Source: Hordeum vulgare subsp. vulgare
Lineage: Eukaryota; Streptophyta; Magnoliopsida; Poales; Poaceae
NCBI RefSeq assembly: GCF_904849725.1
Contig: NC_058521.1
Coordinates: 95,218,244-95,282,243 of the forward strand
DNA length: 64,000 nucleotides
Reading direction: 5' to 3'
A program made the position numbers and the translations under genes. Below the pieces are notes generated by a model that was given only the letters and a program-made list of their open reading frames with translations, made no database searches and was not told the DNA's origin. Shown piece by piece: positions 11,124 to 22,617 of this stretch (the stretch's first letter is position 1; each line of letters starts with the position of its first letter).

Positions 11124-11468
11124 CAAACTAAACAAAATATCCTACAAAGCTCTGTCAAAGAAAACAACTGTGAACATCCAGTCAAAGCGGTGGAGGAGAG
11201 AGCCCATACCCTGCCTACTTCCTAGTTTTTTACTCCCAAACAAACTTGATTGGTAAGTGATCAAAGCGGCAGGCAGCGGCAGCCTGCTTAATCAAGAATT
11301 TTGGAACGTTGTACTTGTACATGGTCAAAACGGTGGAGACGGTACAAAGCGACAGCCTGGGTAATTAAAGTCTAGACATGCAAATGTACTGTATGGCAGT
11401 GCCACGTGTTATTTCTCCAGAGACACTAAAAAAATTCAAAAAAACCAGAAAAAAAAATCCCTTACGGG
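11124..11468. other. No recognised feature
   Basis: A short AT-rich stretch between two MITEs, with a repeated phrase around GGTCAAAACGGTGGAGA/GTCAAAGCGGTGGAGG. No coding sequence was seen. Confidence 0.4.
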
Positions 11469-11472
11469 CTTA

Positions 11473-12236
11473 GCCCTGTTTGGAACCATCCAGATTATAT
11501 AATCTGGTTTTTATAATCTGTTATGTTTCCAAACAGGACAACTTATATTGTAGATTTTAAAAACTAGATGACCAGATTATTAGAAACTCATAATCTACTC
11601 TACCTCAGCTAAAATCAGATTATGGATTACTAATGACCTATTACCCTTGTAAACTTGGAGATAATTACCTAGTGCCACCACCACTGTCCTGTTTTTATAA
11701 GCAGGGCAGACATGCCATTGTACAATGTAAAACATGAATTACAGTTTATATAATCTGGCCTCCAAACATGTCCACCTGAATTATTTTTATAAACCAGATT
11801 ATATAATCTATCTTTATAATCCAGATTATCATAATCTATTATGGTTCCAAACAGGGCCCACCATAATAGATTATGATAATCTGGATTATGAAGATAGATT
11901 ATATAATCTGGTTTATAAAAATAATCTAGGTGGATATGTTTGGAGGTCAGATTATATAAACTGTAATCCAGGTCTTACATTGCATAATGACCTGTCTGCC
12001 CTCTGTTTTTTTTAAAGATGAGGGTGGCGGTGGTAGGAATGTAATTATCTCCAACTTTACAAGGGTAATGGATCATTAGCAATCCATAATCTGATTTTAG
12101 CTGGTGTAGAGTAGATTATGAGTTTTTAGTAATCTATCCATCTAGTTTTTATAATCTACACCATAATCTGTCCTGTTTGGAGACAAAATAGATTATAAAA
12201 ACTGGATTATATAATCTGGATGGTTCCAAACAGGGC
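11473..12236. mobile_element. Palindromic Tourist/Harbinger-like MITE, 764-bp inverted repeat
   Basis: The ends are GCCCTGTTTGGAACCATCC and its inverse, with CTTA at both flanks (11469-11472, 12237-12240; a TTA duplication would fit Tourist). The whole element folds on itself: the arm 11473-11844 matches the inverse of 11861-12236 along its length with scattered mismatches. A 16-bp loop at 11845-11860 contains a further copy of the terminal motif TTCCAAACAGGGCC. The simplest reading is two head-to-head copies of one MITE of about 380 bp. AT-rich phrases such as CCAGATTATATAATCTGG recur and are themselves palindromic. Confidence 0.8.
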
Positions 12237-12379
12237 CTTAGTAGTCTTCGCATAACTTTTTTTTTTGAAATTTTACCCCACATATATTAGGTCAGCAAGC
12301 CACCTCATTAAAAACCTTGCCAGTCCCCAAAGGTACCCTGACAAGGAAAAGAGTGCGTAAGAAACTTGCTGCCTCTCAA

Positions 12380-15300
12380 TCAAATCATAGTTACATCATT
12401 CAAGAGTTTGTCTAAAATAAACCTAGGGGGCTCATCGTCCCAAATACAAGAAATGTTGTTCAAAAAACAATTCCTTGCAAGAGCATGAGCCACCTCATTA
12501 GCCTCCCTCCTGCAATGACTAAAGGAAACAGTCCCAATTGATCCTGCCGTGGATATAATATCAGCATACACCGTTGTAGCTTCATTCCAGATCCTCTTCT
12601 CACCCGTGCACAACTCGGTCACTTCCAAATTATCTGATTCGGCTTGGATTCTGTTATACCCCAAGTTGTTAGCAAACTGGAGTCCGTGAAGCATACCCAA
12701 AGTTTCAGCCATTGAAGCCGACGCCACATGAGGTATGAAAACAGAAGATGCAGCCACAAAGACACCCTGGCTATCTCTCAAAACAACTCCAGTTGCGCCA
12801 GACCGATCTTCAATTGCAAACGCTGCATCTACATTAATTTTTAGAAAACCAGCACACGGTTTTTCCCAGGATATTTTCAGTGGCGAATTATCAACTCGAT
12901 GTCCAGCGGCCGAGTTTGCCACAATTGCCAGGATTGAAGATACACATTTTTTAACCGGAGGAACTGATTCCCCATGAGTACGACGACGTCTAAGCCACCA
13001 TATATACCATGCAGCGACAGCAACAGTATCTTGTAGTTTGATTTTGTCGTATCCAGGCACTGTAGCTGATGGCAGCTTAAAGATTTCTTGCAGAACAATA
13101 GAGCCCGATCGGCCATCACGAATCTCATTATTTATATCATTTTGAAGACCAAGCTGGCGCCATATGATGACAGCTTCAGGGCATTTAAAAACCATGTGCA
13201 TGATATCTTCTGGTTCTTGGTTGCAAACAGGCAAATTCCACTTGTACCAATGTGACGATTGAACAAAATATTTTTCAAGGGAAGGATGCCATGCAAAACT
13301 CTCCAACAATTTTTTTTTACCTTTGCTGGAGCCTTCAAATTCCACAGAGTTTTCCATGTGGGGTTATTAACGGATGTACCTTGTATCAGTGATCGGCAAG
13401 TCACTCCGTTGAACTGGTGGCGCCATTCAATGTGATATGCGGAGCGAACAGAGAAGAGGCCAGACCTAGAACCTTTCCATCCCAGGAAGTCTTCAAAAGC
13501 ATTCAAATTAACCGGAATTTCTATTATTCTGTCCACGTCAAGAGGGTGAAAAATAGAAATAATCAGCTCCTGATCCCACCCCCCGGTAGTTGGGTCGATC
13601 AATTCAGACACATAATTCAGGATACAATTTCCTTTAGGGGTTAAGATTTTCCTATCCGGGCTGTTTGGAATCCAAGGGTCTCTCCAAATGTTAACCGAAT
13701 CACCATTACCAATTCTCCAAATGCAACCTCTTTTGAAAGTTTGGATACCAGCCACAATACTTTGCCATGTGAAAGATGAACCCGACTTTGATCCTGCTTG
13801 GAGAATATCGTTGTTTGGGTAGTATTTTGCTTTTAAAACTCTAGCACAGAGGGAGTTTGGTTCATCAATTAGCCTCCAAACCTGCTTTGCTAGAAGCGCA
13901 AGATTAAAAGAGTGTAAATCTCTAAACCCCAATCCTCCATCTTTCTTTGGGAAACATAATTTCCACCATGCATACCAATGCATCTTCTTCCCCTGATCAT
14001 CATCTCCCCACCAAAATTGTGAAATAACATCAGTGATCTTTTTACAAACATTTTTTGGCAGAAGAAAAACTGACATTGCATAAACTGGAATTTATTGAGC
14101 AATAGCCTTCAAGAGAATCTCTTTCCCACCAATGGACAGCTGTTTTTCTTTCCAACCTTTAATTCTTTGCATGACCCTCTCCACAAAATGCAGAAAACAA
14201 TCGCTTCTATCAGCCCCAACAATTGCAGGAAGACCCAAATACTTATCAGAAAGAGCTTCCGTATTGATTCGTAGTGTATTGCAAATATTTACCTTCTCTT
14301 CAACACGCGTGTTTGGGCTGGAAAATATACTGGACTTGGCCACACTTATCATTTGTCCCGAGTTATCACAGTAGGAATCAAGAACTTGTTGCAACGAGAT
14401 TGCATTACTTAAGTCTGCTTTCAGGAGGATTAAGGAATCGTCAGCGAATAACAGGTGTGAAACCGACGGTGCATTTCTGCACACCTTAACTCCTTCTATG
14501 GCACCAATCTCCTCTGTGTGAAACAACGCGCTTGATAACCCCTCTGCACAAAACAAGAACAAATAAGGGGATAAAGGATCCCCTTGGCGAATACCTCTGG
14601 TTGGAGTAAAACTTTCCGTCAGTTGAGAGTTGAATTTGACAGAATAGGAAACCGAGGTAACACAAGCCATAATTAAATTCACCCAATTCTCATCAAAACC
14701 CATTCGAACCATTACTTTCCTTAAAAAACTCCACTCAACCCGGTCATACGCTTTATGCATATCAAGTTTAACTGCGCAAAGACCAGTTTTACCTTTCCTT
14801 TTATTCTTGATCTTGTGAACACATTCATAAGCCACTAGGACGTTATCAGTAATAAGCCTTCCTGGAACAAACGCACTTTGAGTAGGAGAAATAATATCTG
14901 GCAGTATAACCTTCAACCTCGCCGTAAGCATCTTCGAAATTATTTTATACACAACATTGCAGAGTGAAATGGGTCTAAACTGTGATATCTCTTCAGGATT
15001 TTCAATTTTTGGAATCAGGACCACCACGGTCTCATTCCAACCAGCAGGTATAGATTTATCATTGATCGCATGCAAAACAGCATGGGTAATATCGTTACCA
15101 ACAAGATGCCAGAATGTTTTGTAGAATAACGCATGGAGACCATCTGGACCGGGTGCTTTTAGGTCTCCAATGCTGAACACTGCCTTCCTTACATCAATAT
15201 CAGTAAATGGTTCCAGCAAAGCATCATTCATCTCCTGTGTTACTTTCGGACCTATTTTATCAAGAAAAATATGATCAGTTATGTTAGTCTCCGAAGAAAA

Positions 15301-16496
15301 TAATTGAGAGAAATAATCAAGAATAATAGGTTTGAGAGCATCAGTGCCCTCCACAGAATCTCCCTCTGCATTCTTTAGCCTCTTAATGAAATTCCGTTTT
15401 TTCCTGGCCGAAGCAAAACTGTGAAAGAAGGAGGTATTCTTGTCACCGTTCTGTAACCAGTTAGCACGAGAACGTTGGCTCCATCTTATCTCTTCTTGCT
15501 CTAATAAATTCTCAATAAGCTGAGCAAGTTCATACTTCTTTGTTTCATTATCTGCTGTTAAAGGACCACGCATGATCGCCTCCAGCTCTCTTTGGGCCTT
15601 CCGGAGGCGTTGTTTAGGCTTTCTTAAGACACGGTTATCCCATGCATGTAGGCCCGCATGCATGGCTTTTAACCTGTCCAACACGTCGATCACACCACTC
15701 CCTGAAGCAGCAGCCAACCACTGTCCTTTCACAATATCGTTGAAACCTTCTTCTTTAAACCATTTCGCTTCAAAACTTTGAATTCTTCTTGGACCACTAG
15801 TATTTGCTGCATAATATTCAGTATCCAACATAAGCGGTCGGTGATCCGAGTGATTATATTCCAAGTGCACGATGGCCGCACGTGACTGCATTTGCCTCCA
15901 ACTAACGTTGGCAAGCTCTCTGTCTAAGCGTTCTCTCATTGCCCCTATATGCCATGTGAAGGGGTCTCCAATGAAACCAACATCATCAAGGCCGCAGCTA
16001 TCAATAGCATCATGAAAAGCTTTGGTAAATCTCTCCGGCCTAACCCTGCCTCCCTCTTTTTCATGGGAGTAGAGGATTTCATTAAGATCGCCCAAAACTA
16101 GCCAGGGAAGATTGTTTTGCTGATATATCGATCTCATTCTGTCCCAAGTTTTGTATTCCCAGTCCATTTAAACTCTCCATACATACCAGTAAACCTCCAG
16201 ATTTTATTCCGCTCTTCCTCAATTCTCACATCAATATAATTGGGGCAAGCATAAATCTGATGAATTTTGATTTCTGCCTTCCACCACAGTAAGATTCCCC
16301 CACGTCTCCCATCACTAGGCTGTATAATACTAAAATCCATTTTAACTTGTCTACGGATGCAATCTGCTGGATAACGATCAAGATGGGTCTCCGATAAGAA
16401 TATCACGTCAGGATTATAACGCCTCAGGACATCCAGAAGCGCTCGAACTGCCGCCGCATTACCCAGGCCACGGCAGTTCCATGATAAGAGGTTCAT
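12380..16496 (-). pseudogene. LINE ORF2: endonuclease - reverse transcriptase - zinc finger - RNase H, broken
   Basis: The frame starts MNLLSWNCRGLGN at 16496, an APE-type endonuclease start, with LSETHL, LVLGDLNEIL and SDHRPL further on. A frameshift near 16165 moves to the next frame. RT motifs follow: GPDGLHALFYK, QSAFVPGRLITDN, KLDMHKAYDRVEW, GIRQGDPLSPYLF and the catalytic HLLFADDS. A nonsense TAA at 14089-14091 follows ILLKAIAQ. The same frame resumes to about 13240, where a second frameshift leads into a Cys-rich segment (PVCNQEPEDIMHMVFKCPEA) and an RNase H domain (INVDAAFAIEDRSGATGVVL; SHCRREANEVAHALAR). It ends at 12380. ORF2 copies and inserts LINE RNA by target-primed reverse transcription; this copy has at least three lesions. 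Confidence 0.95.
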
Positions 16497-17864
16497 TGCG
16501 TCCGGACGGACTCCTCTCGGGAGCCCGCCGATCCTAGTGAAGAGGAGTTAGCTCCACCTTCGATATTTTGTATTGTTGATTCTTCATCCATCCCCTGAGC
16601 AGAATTTGCTGCAGATTCATAAGTATCGCCATCAGTTCCTTTCATACGAATATCAATAGAATCGATAGCTACACCAGTTTGAGCCTTAAGTTTCTTCTTG
16701 TTCTGATTTTTCTGCGGCGTTACCTTCGGATCATTTTTTGTATCCTGCCCCTTTTCCAACTGATCCACTCTCTGCACTACAAAAGAAGTTTTATCAGTAG
16801 CTACCATCGACAAATTGCCTGTATCGTCAGGCCCTGATCCCATAGCAAGACGTTTTTTCGCAGACGGGGCAATATCCAGTAGATTAGCATTTGTTTGGTT
16901 TGAGTATTACTGCTCCACCGCTAGCTCTGCTGTGCAGGATCAAAGTCTTCATTAGCGGCACCATTAAATCGTGCCATGGTCCCTCGATCACCATCTCCTC
17001 TACCAAAACCACCTCTACCACGGCCAAACTCAGGATGGTTGGGGGATCACCACGGCCTCGGCCCCCATCACACCGCTGTCCAGCACCACGCCCATTTCCT
17101 CTACCTTTTCTAGGGGCCAAAATAAAGGGACCCCATTCCAGCTTCTCTTCTTCAAATTCCCCAGAACCACACACTTGGTGCCAATGGCCCATCTTACCGC
17201 ATGCATGACAAAATTGGGGCAATTTCTCATATTTTACTTGGAAAAACTGGGTTTTCCCGGACTTGGTGAAACTCACAAATCGTGTCAATTTCTGGTTAAC
17301 ATCCAGCTTCACCCGAACACGAATAAATTGGCCAATAAATCCACTCGGGGGAGTTATCTGCAGTTCTTGAACTTCTCCGATCCTTTTTGCCATATTTTTG
17401 ACAAAGTTCTCGTTTTTCAGGACAGCATCCGGAAGCTTGTGGATTTGGCACCACGTTTCCAACCTCTCTAGTTTGATAGCTTCAGGATTTGAGAAACCAT
17501 CATAATCTACCATGATCAGAGCTCCAAATCATCTAAACTCCCACGGCCCCTGGTGCATTGCCTTGTTCCAATCTGCAAGACATCTAAACTGAATCGAGAA
17601 CAAATTAGGGTTTATGCGCCTCCACGTTACCTGCTGCGCCGGATTCCACGCAGCCCTCATATCAACAATCATCGCACCTTGGCTAAAAGATTTTGATGTC
17701 AAAACCCTAGCCAGGGCGAGCCACTTTGGTTTATCCTCCGGATCATCAGCCTCCTCTTCCCAGATCAGATCATCAAGTTCGTTTTCCTCAAGGTGTAACC
17801 GCTCTAGAAGATCGCTTGGTTCCTCCATCTTCCCCGACCGGGAGCTACTTTCAGCACCCGCCAT
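16493..17864 (-). pseudogene. LINE ORF1: nucleic-acid-binding protein with CCHC knuckle, broken
   Basis: The first in-frame ATG is at 17864 (MAGAESSSRSGKMEEPSD). The N-terminal part resembles the DUF4283-type domain of plant LINE ORF1 proteins. A TGA near 17526 breaks the frame after GPWEFR. The next part contains the zinc knuckle CHACGKMGHWHQVC and a Gly/Arg-rich tail. A frameshift between about 17000 and 16900, plus a TAG in the alternative frame, precede the last part, which ends at 16493. Its stop overlaps the ORF2 start as ATGA (16496-16493), a possible coupling of the two ORFs. Confidence 0.85.
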
Positions 17865-18146
17865 GGCAAGGCTGTCAAGAGGGAGCCCCAAAACACAACC
17901 CTAAGCAGACCGCAAGCCGGTATGCAGTAGGGCGTCACGACTCCACGACAACCGCAAATAAACTCCGGTGGTTTTCAACGTACTCTCGGCGATCGCCGCA
18001 AGAGGAGAAGAAAACCCTAGGTCTAAACCCTAGGGGACTAGCTGCCGTGCTGATAACCACCCTTCGAAGGTTTTGGTTTCAATAACAAATATGCATTACT
18101 GGAGGATTTGATTCTTTATCCCTAGGGGACTAGTCTTCGCATAACT

Positions 18147-18506
18147 GATACGGAGTGGGCGTCACAATCAGGAGCATACGGTAATTTTTAGAATCCTTCC
18201 CCCACAAGGGGTGAGTCCCACAATGCAAATTGAATTTTTTATCTCGAGAAGATTGGCAAGGAGTTCGTCCTTACCACATCTGAGTTTTTGTTTGGCTGTA
18301 AATTTTTGTCATAGTAGAATACGTGTTGCCGTCGTCACGAGCCATGCAAGATGGTGGTGCCCGCCGGCCACTGAAAGCACGCTCTCTCCGTTGGAGACGT
18401 GCACGGGTGCTGCAATCCCACCAGCGGGAAGGAGACCGCACCAGCATGGCATATTGTGGCCTTAGGCACGGTCGCATCATCTTTTGGGCAAGGTAGGCGG
18501 CGAGGG
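18147..18506. other. No recognised feature between LINE and Pack-MULE
   Basis: Short overlapping frames at 18211-18480 on both strands show no domain. Confidence 0.35.
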
Positions 18507-18515
18507 AAAGGAAAA

Positions 18516-19716
18516 GGAAAAAAGTTCATTTTAAACCTTAAATTCATAGAGGTTAGGCGGTTTGAATCCTAAACTCGAAATCCCTGTCGTTTGTATCCTA
18601 AACTTATGAATCCCGGTCTATTTCAAACCCTGAACTAGTTTTCCACTACAGGAAGAAAAACTCGAACTAAATAATTTTCTTGTCCCACTAACTAAGATGG
18701 CCCACATGTCATATGTATCTTCTATCTCACCTCTCTCTATTGAATCTTGGGCCTCAGAAAATTTCATTCGCCACCGTCCTTCCAGCTGCTCTCTCCGCTC
18801 CTGATTCAGCCACCTGGACATAGCCTAGTTCCTGCGCGCATCCAAGCATGCACCACCGCCGCCCGCTCCCCCTTCTCCATCGACCTCGTCCGCTGGCTCC
18901 CTTCCACCGCATCCTCTTCATTCGGTCGCCGTCCATGACCTCTTCGTGCCCGCCTCCTCACGCCTCAGCCTTCTCCCGCTCCACCACCCGGACTCCCTGC
19001 TCGCCTCCCTCCCGCGCACCTCCCCGCCTGCGGCCCTCCGCTGCTCCCCCTCCATCCTCGTCGCTGCCACCTCCTCCGGCTCCCTCCACCTCCTCTCCTC
19101 CTCCTTTGACACCCACTCGACCGTGTCCGTTCCAGCGGCGCAGGGTTTCACGTGGGGTCCATGCGCGGGCTCGACTGCGGCGGCAACGAGTGGGTCACGG
19201 CGGGGAAGGACGGGAGGGTGCACCGCCTGGAGCTGCCGGTCGGCGAGCAGGGCCTGCAGAACGCACGTCGTCCTTTTCGCCGCTACTCTCCTTGCACAGT
19301 CTTCTTGCAGCGCGACGAGAAGGAAAACAACAGGCTGACTATCTTGTCCATGGCCTTGCGGAGGTGGCGCCGGGAGCCGCTCGGGGTAGGATGTAGCCAG
19401 CAGCCGCACCTCGCCACTGCACTTTGTCGCCGAGGGTGCCTTCACGTCGGGTGCCAGCGTGCTCTCCTGCACCGCATTGCACATCTATTTGCATCTGCCA
19501 GATTGAGGAAGAAGCATCCGACACGTAGGGTCCACATGGCAATGAGAGTAGCCTGCAATCCCGGCCTGAGTCGTCGCATTCCTAGTGCATCAAACATGTC
19601 CAAGGTTCGATTTAGACCGGGATTCACAAGTTTAAGATACAAACGACAGGGATTTCGAGTTAAGGGTTCAAACCGCCTAACCTCTATGAGTTTAAGGTTT
19701 AAAATGAACTTTTTCT
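18516..19716. mobile_element. Pack-MULE-like element with captured gene fragment
   Basis: Inverted repeats of more than 100 bp end the element: left about 18516-18630, right about 19605-19716. They share phrases such as AAGTTCATTTTAAACCTTAA and TCGAAATCCCTGTCGTTTG. A 9-bp flank match, AAAGGAAAA, lies at 18507-18515 and 19717-19725; it is low in complexity, so it supports the call less than the TIRs do. The GC-rich core carries coding sequence that resembles a host gene. The TIRs are related to those of the MULE at 7015-8072. Confidence 0.8.
18830..19265 (+). pseudogene. Captured host-gene fragment, WD40 type (Nup43-like), inside the Pack-MULE
   Basis: Plus-strand frames read SPFSIDLVRWLPSTASSSFG, then after a shift DLFVPASSRLSLLPLHHPDS and PSILVAATSSGSLHLLSSS, then after another shift MRGLDCGGNEWVTAGKDGRV followed by HRLEL. 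A start with D-VRWLP, an Ala/Ser-rich stretch, and a WVTAGKDGRVH strand fit the N-terminus of a WD40 beta-propeller, most like plant nucleoporin Nup43. That assignment is from memory of the family pattern only. Codon third positions are very GC-rich, as in grass genes and unlike the flanks. At least two frameshifts and the missing C-terminal repeats make it a pseudogene. Minus-strand frames over the same stretch are shadows. Confidence 0.5.
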
Positions 19717-19725
19717 AAAGGAAAA

Positions 19726-20948
19726 CTAGTCCCGCCGCTGCAGCGACCGAGGCTCGTTGCGTTGCTGCTTCCGTGCCACTAGTCACCCAGCATCGAGTGT
19801 GTCAGCCTCCTCTGCTTTACTTCGTCCGTGAAAACATGTTGCATGCACAGGAGGTAGCAGCTAGCGGATCTGGCCGACAACGGGCGGATCCTGCTCGTCC
19901 GCGTCACTGGCTCGGTGGGGTGCGGGTCGGCTCGATCTGGCGGATGAGGGGTAGTGATTCATAGTGGCAGGGGGCAGCTCACTGTGCAGCGGGGGTGAGC
20001 GCCAGATCTAGCTAGTCTCAGTCTGTTCTGGCTGGCCTGAGGCTCCGGCCATCATGGATGCCGGGTGTAGGGCCCGATATGGTTTCTACGTGCCCGTCGT
20101 TGGGGAGGCTTGCTGGTGGCCTGACACAGCATTGACGTGCACGCTGTGTTAGGGGTGGACGGTCCAATGGAGGTTCGATTGGCCTCGGCCAGCTGCGTGG
20201 GAGTGGCTGTCTCGGATGTAAGTCTGACCGGTGCTCCTCCACCGGCGTTGACAGCGTCCGTGAGCGTCGCTATCCTTCTTTAAGGCATCATGGGGATCTA
20301 TACACTCTCTACTTCCGGATCAAGTTTTTTGGGTGAAAGCCCAGATCCTGCTTCAGAGTCAGGTGGCGTCGTCTCTTCGACGTTGTTTTCCCTTTTTAAG
20401 GCGGCGTCTTCAAGACCTTGATCACATGAGGTGCTTTCTATGGTTGGACATGCATAGCGCCTTATGTGGCACGGATGATGACGGTTAGCAATATCGGAGG
20501 CGTGGCATTGGTCGTGGTATTTAGCTTTTCTCCAGCGTGTCCGTGGGTTGTCTCGGATGTTTGTTGCAGTGAAGTCGAAGCTACGCTGGTGGGGCCCCGA
20601 TGGTGTACGATGATGCGCGTTAGGTGATTTGTTCGACGATCTTTCGTGACGTCAACCTTGTCTAGTTTCTTCATAGTTCACCGTCACACTTGGAGCTACG
20701 TCATCTTGTTTTGGATTGTATGCAATGTTGTTCTATAGCTAATAGGGCTGCTATTTTTCTTTTTCTTTGATCTTTGGATCTTCACCATGTTGTTCTTCCG
20801 TTGCTTTCTGCTAAATTTGAGTCAAGCTAGCAATTTACTGGATCTTAAAAAACACATCTTTTGGACAAGTCTCGCGGGCGATACTCCTGCCTGCTAGGGC
20901 TACAACAACCAGTGACGTCGGCTTGTAGTTGCTAGATGATCGAGTCTC
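19726..20948. other. Moderately GC-rich non-coding stretch, possibly an old non-LTR element 3' end
   Basis: No domain was found. Phrases such as GGGTGAAAGCCCAGATC and a gradient from GC-rich to T-rich resemble 3' UTRs of cereal LINEs, but no poly(A) tail or target duplication could be set. Confidence 0.25.
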
Positions 20949-20951
20949 TTG

Positions 20952-22523
20952 GGGCGTGTTTGGTTGCCCGCATTAGGTTTAATCAGGACCGCGCAGGAAG
21001 AATCCGACCTGTTTGGTTGCCCATGTACATTGTTGGGTCTGTATCGCACAAACTTTAGAGTAGACCCGAGCCATGCCCGCGAGCTACTGCCGAATCGACA
21101 GTTTCTCTAGAACCAGGCCCGAGCAATGCACAACGAGCGCACATGGATTGTCCCCTTGTACGGGAGGAGTCACGAGGGATGCGAGTTGTGTACGTGCTTC
21201 TTCTTATACCTTCACTAAGCTCCTTCCTAATCCAATTCTTACTTATCCCCTCTAATCTACACAAGGTGCTTCGATTCGAGGTAAGCTCTACGCGAAAAAA
21301 AGCACATCGATATTATAGTTCCATTTTTCTCATCGGTTCATAGTTTGGTCGACCGTAAATGCTTAATTTTCAGTTCATATTTGGAGCTATTTTGGATGAA
21401 TTTTGTTAAATTCTCCACGGACAGTCGATCGTTTGAAATTTCCTTTCACCGATAGCTTCATATCGTAGTTACACACCGTGGGTTGCAAGTTTCCTATTTT
21501 GAAGATTGTTCATCTCAGCCTTCTCTCCTCGATCCACAGTTACGTGCACACTGTATTTCTTGTATTCCGTCCTTTGCTTTATATCCCTCCTATTTGCGCT
21601 TCTCGACGATAGCGCCGCTCCTCTTGACCTCCTTGCCCGCGTCCTACTACACTCGAGTCCTTACTCGCGTCAGCCATCTCAGCCTCCTTTCTCTCGTCCT
21701 ACTGCACCGACGCTGCCATGGTGCAAGCACTGCATTCCCCTCCCCTATCCTCCATCTCCGTGCGGCCTTTATCTATGGTGACGAGGCTAGCAACTAGCTC
21801 GTCACGCCGCCGATCGATGGGGTTGCTCACACACCACTTTGTGCCCGCCATGTCGGACGCGGCACCACGGTCACCGTCCACCACAGTCGCGATGGTGCGA
21901 CACACACTACATTTCTCCTCCCCGTCCTCTACCTCAACGCGCATATGCATGGAATTTCTCTACATCGATGATGCTAACAACTAGTTTGCCGCTCCGCCGA
22001 CGGGGTCGCTCACGCACGACTCTGTGCTCGTCATGTCGGATGCGGAGCCACGACCATCATTCACCACAATCACCATCGTTTGGCACACACTTCATTTCTC
22101 CTCCCTTTTCTCTTCCTCAGCACTACTCTGCAATGCATGGACATCTTATGTTGCAGCGATGATAGCAACTAGTACGACATGTCGTCGACAAGAACACTCG
22201 CGAGAGATTCCATGCCAGTTGTGTCAAATGCGGCACCATGGTCACCATCCACCGCAGTCGCGAGGCACAATGTTTGTGTTAAGTGTAAGTGCTTGCTCTT
22301 AATAATATCCCATTTATGCAACCAAACACAGTGTAGTTTCATGATCCGAGCCAATGGAGGCAACCAAACACTATGCCAAAATTGCTCCCCTAATGCAAGA
22401 GGACTAGATGCAAATAACCAAACAATGCGTAGATGTTGAGTTTTTGCTTGATTGCCCTAAAACATGCTCCATTGAGCCAGGCTAAGCTAGCCAGGCCCGC
22501 TCATACAGCTACCAAACACGCCC
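20952..22523. mobile_element. Non-autonomous DNA transposon (Harbinger- or hAT-like) with internal repeats
   Basis: The ends are GGGCGTGTTTGGT (20952) and ACCAAACACGCCC (22523), a 13-bp perfect inverted repeat, flanked by TTG at 20949-20951 and 22524-22526. The 3-bp flank and the GTTTGG motif fit PIF/Harbinger. The element carries no transposase. Its right half is filled with degenerate tandem repeats (see 21690-22270). Confidence 0.55.
21690..22270. repeat. Degenerate tandem repeat, about 3-4 units of roughly 160-190 bp
   Basis: Successive units share GATGCTAACAACTAG/GATAGCAACTAG, GGGGTTGCTCAC/GGGGTCGCTCAC, a CATGTCGGACGCGGCACCACG-like phrase, and a CACACACT-CATTTCTCCTCCC phrase. Units are diverged and vary in length. 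Overlapping short frames in this stretch are a by-product of the repeats. Confidence 0.6.
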
Positions 22524-22617
22524 TTGCAGATAATGGTGCACACACGGCCGCCTCTTGCGCAATTGTCATCCATGTAATCCTTGACAACCCCAGCGTTGCA
22601 ACCGTTCCTGCATGCGC

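Larger units (their letters stand above)
12258..18130 (-). mobile_element. Full-length L1-type LINE, minus strand, inactivated
   Basis: A 16-bp perfect target duplication, TAGTCTTCGCATAACT, lies at 12242-12257 and 18131-18146. At the left copy a poly(T) run (12257-12266) is the poly(A) tail of the minus-strand element. ORF1 (CCHC knuckle) and ORF2 (endonuclease, reverse transcriptase, RNase H) follow in the order of plant L1 elements. The length of 5.87 kb is full size. ORF1 and ORF2 both carry stops and frameshifts, so the copy is dead. It inserted a few bases to the right of the palindromic MITE. Confidence 0.95.

Noticed and set aside
18918..19484. 188-codon minus-strand frame in the Pack-MULE
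   Set aside because: Shadow of the plus-strand WD40-like fragment in GC-rich sequence; no domain.
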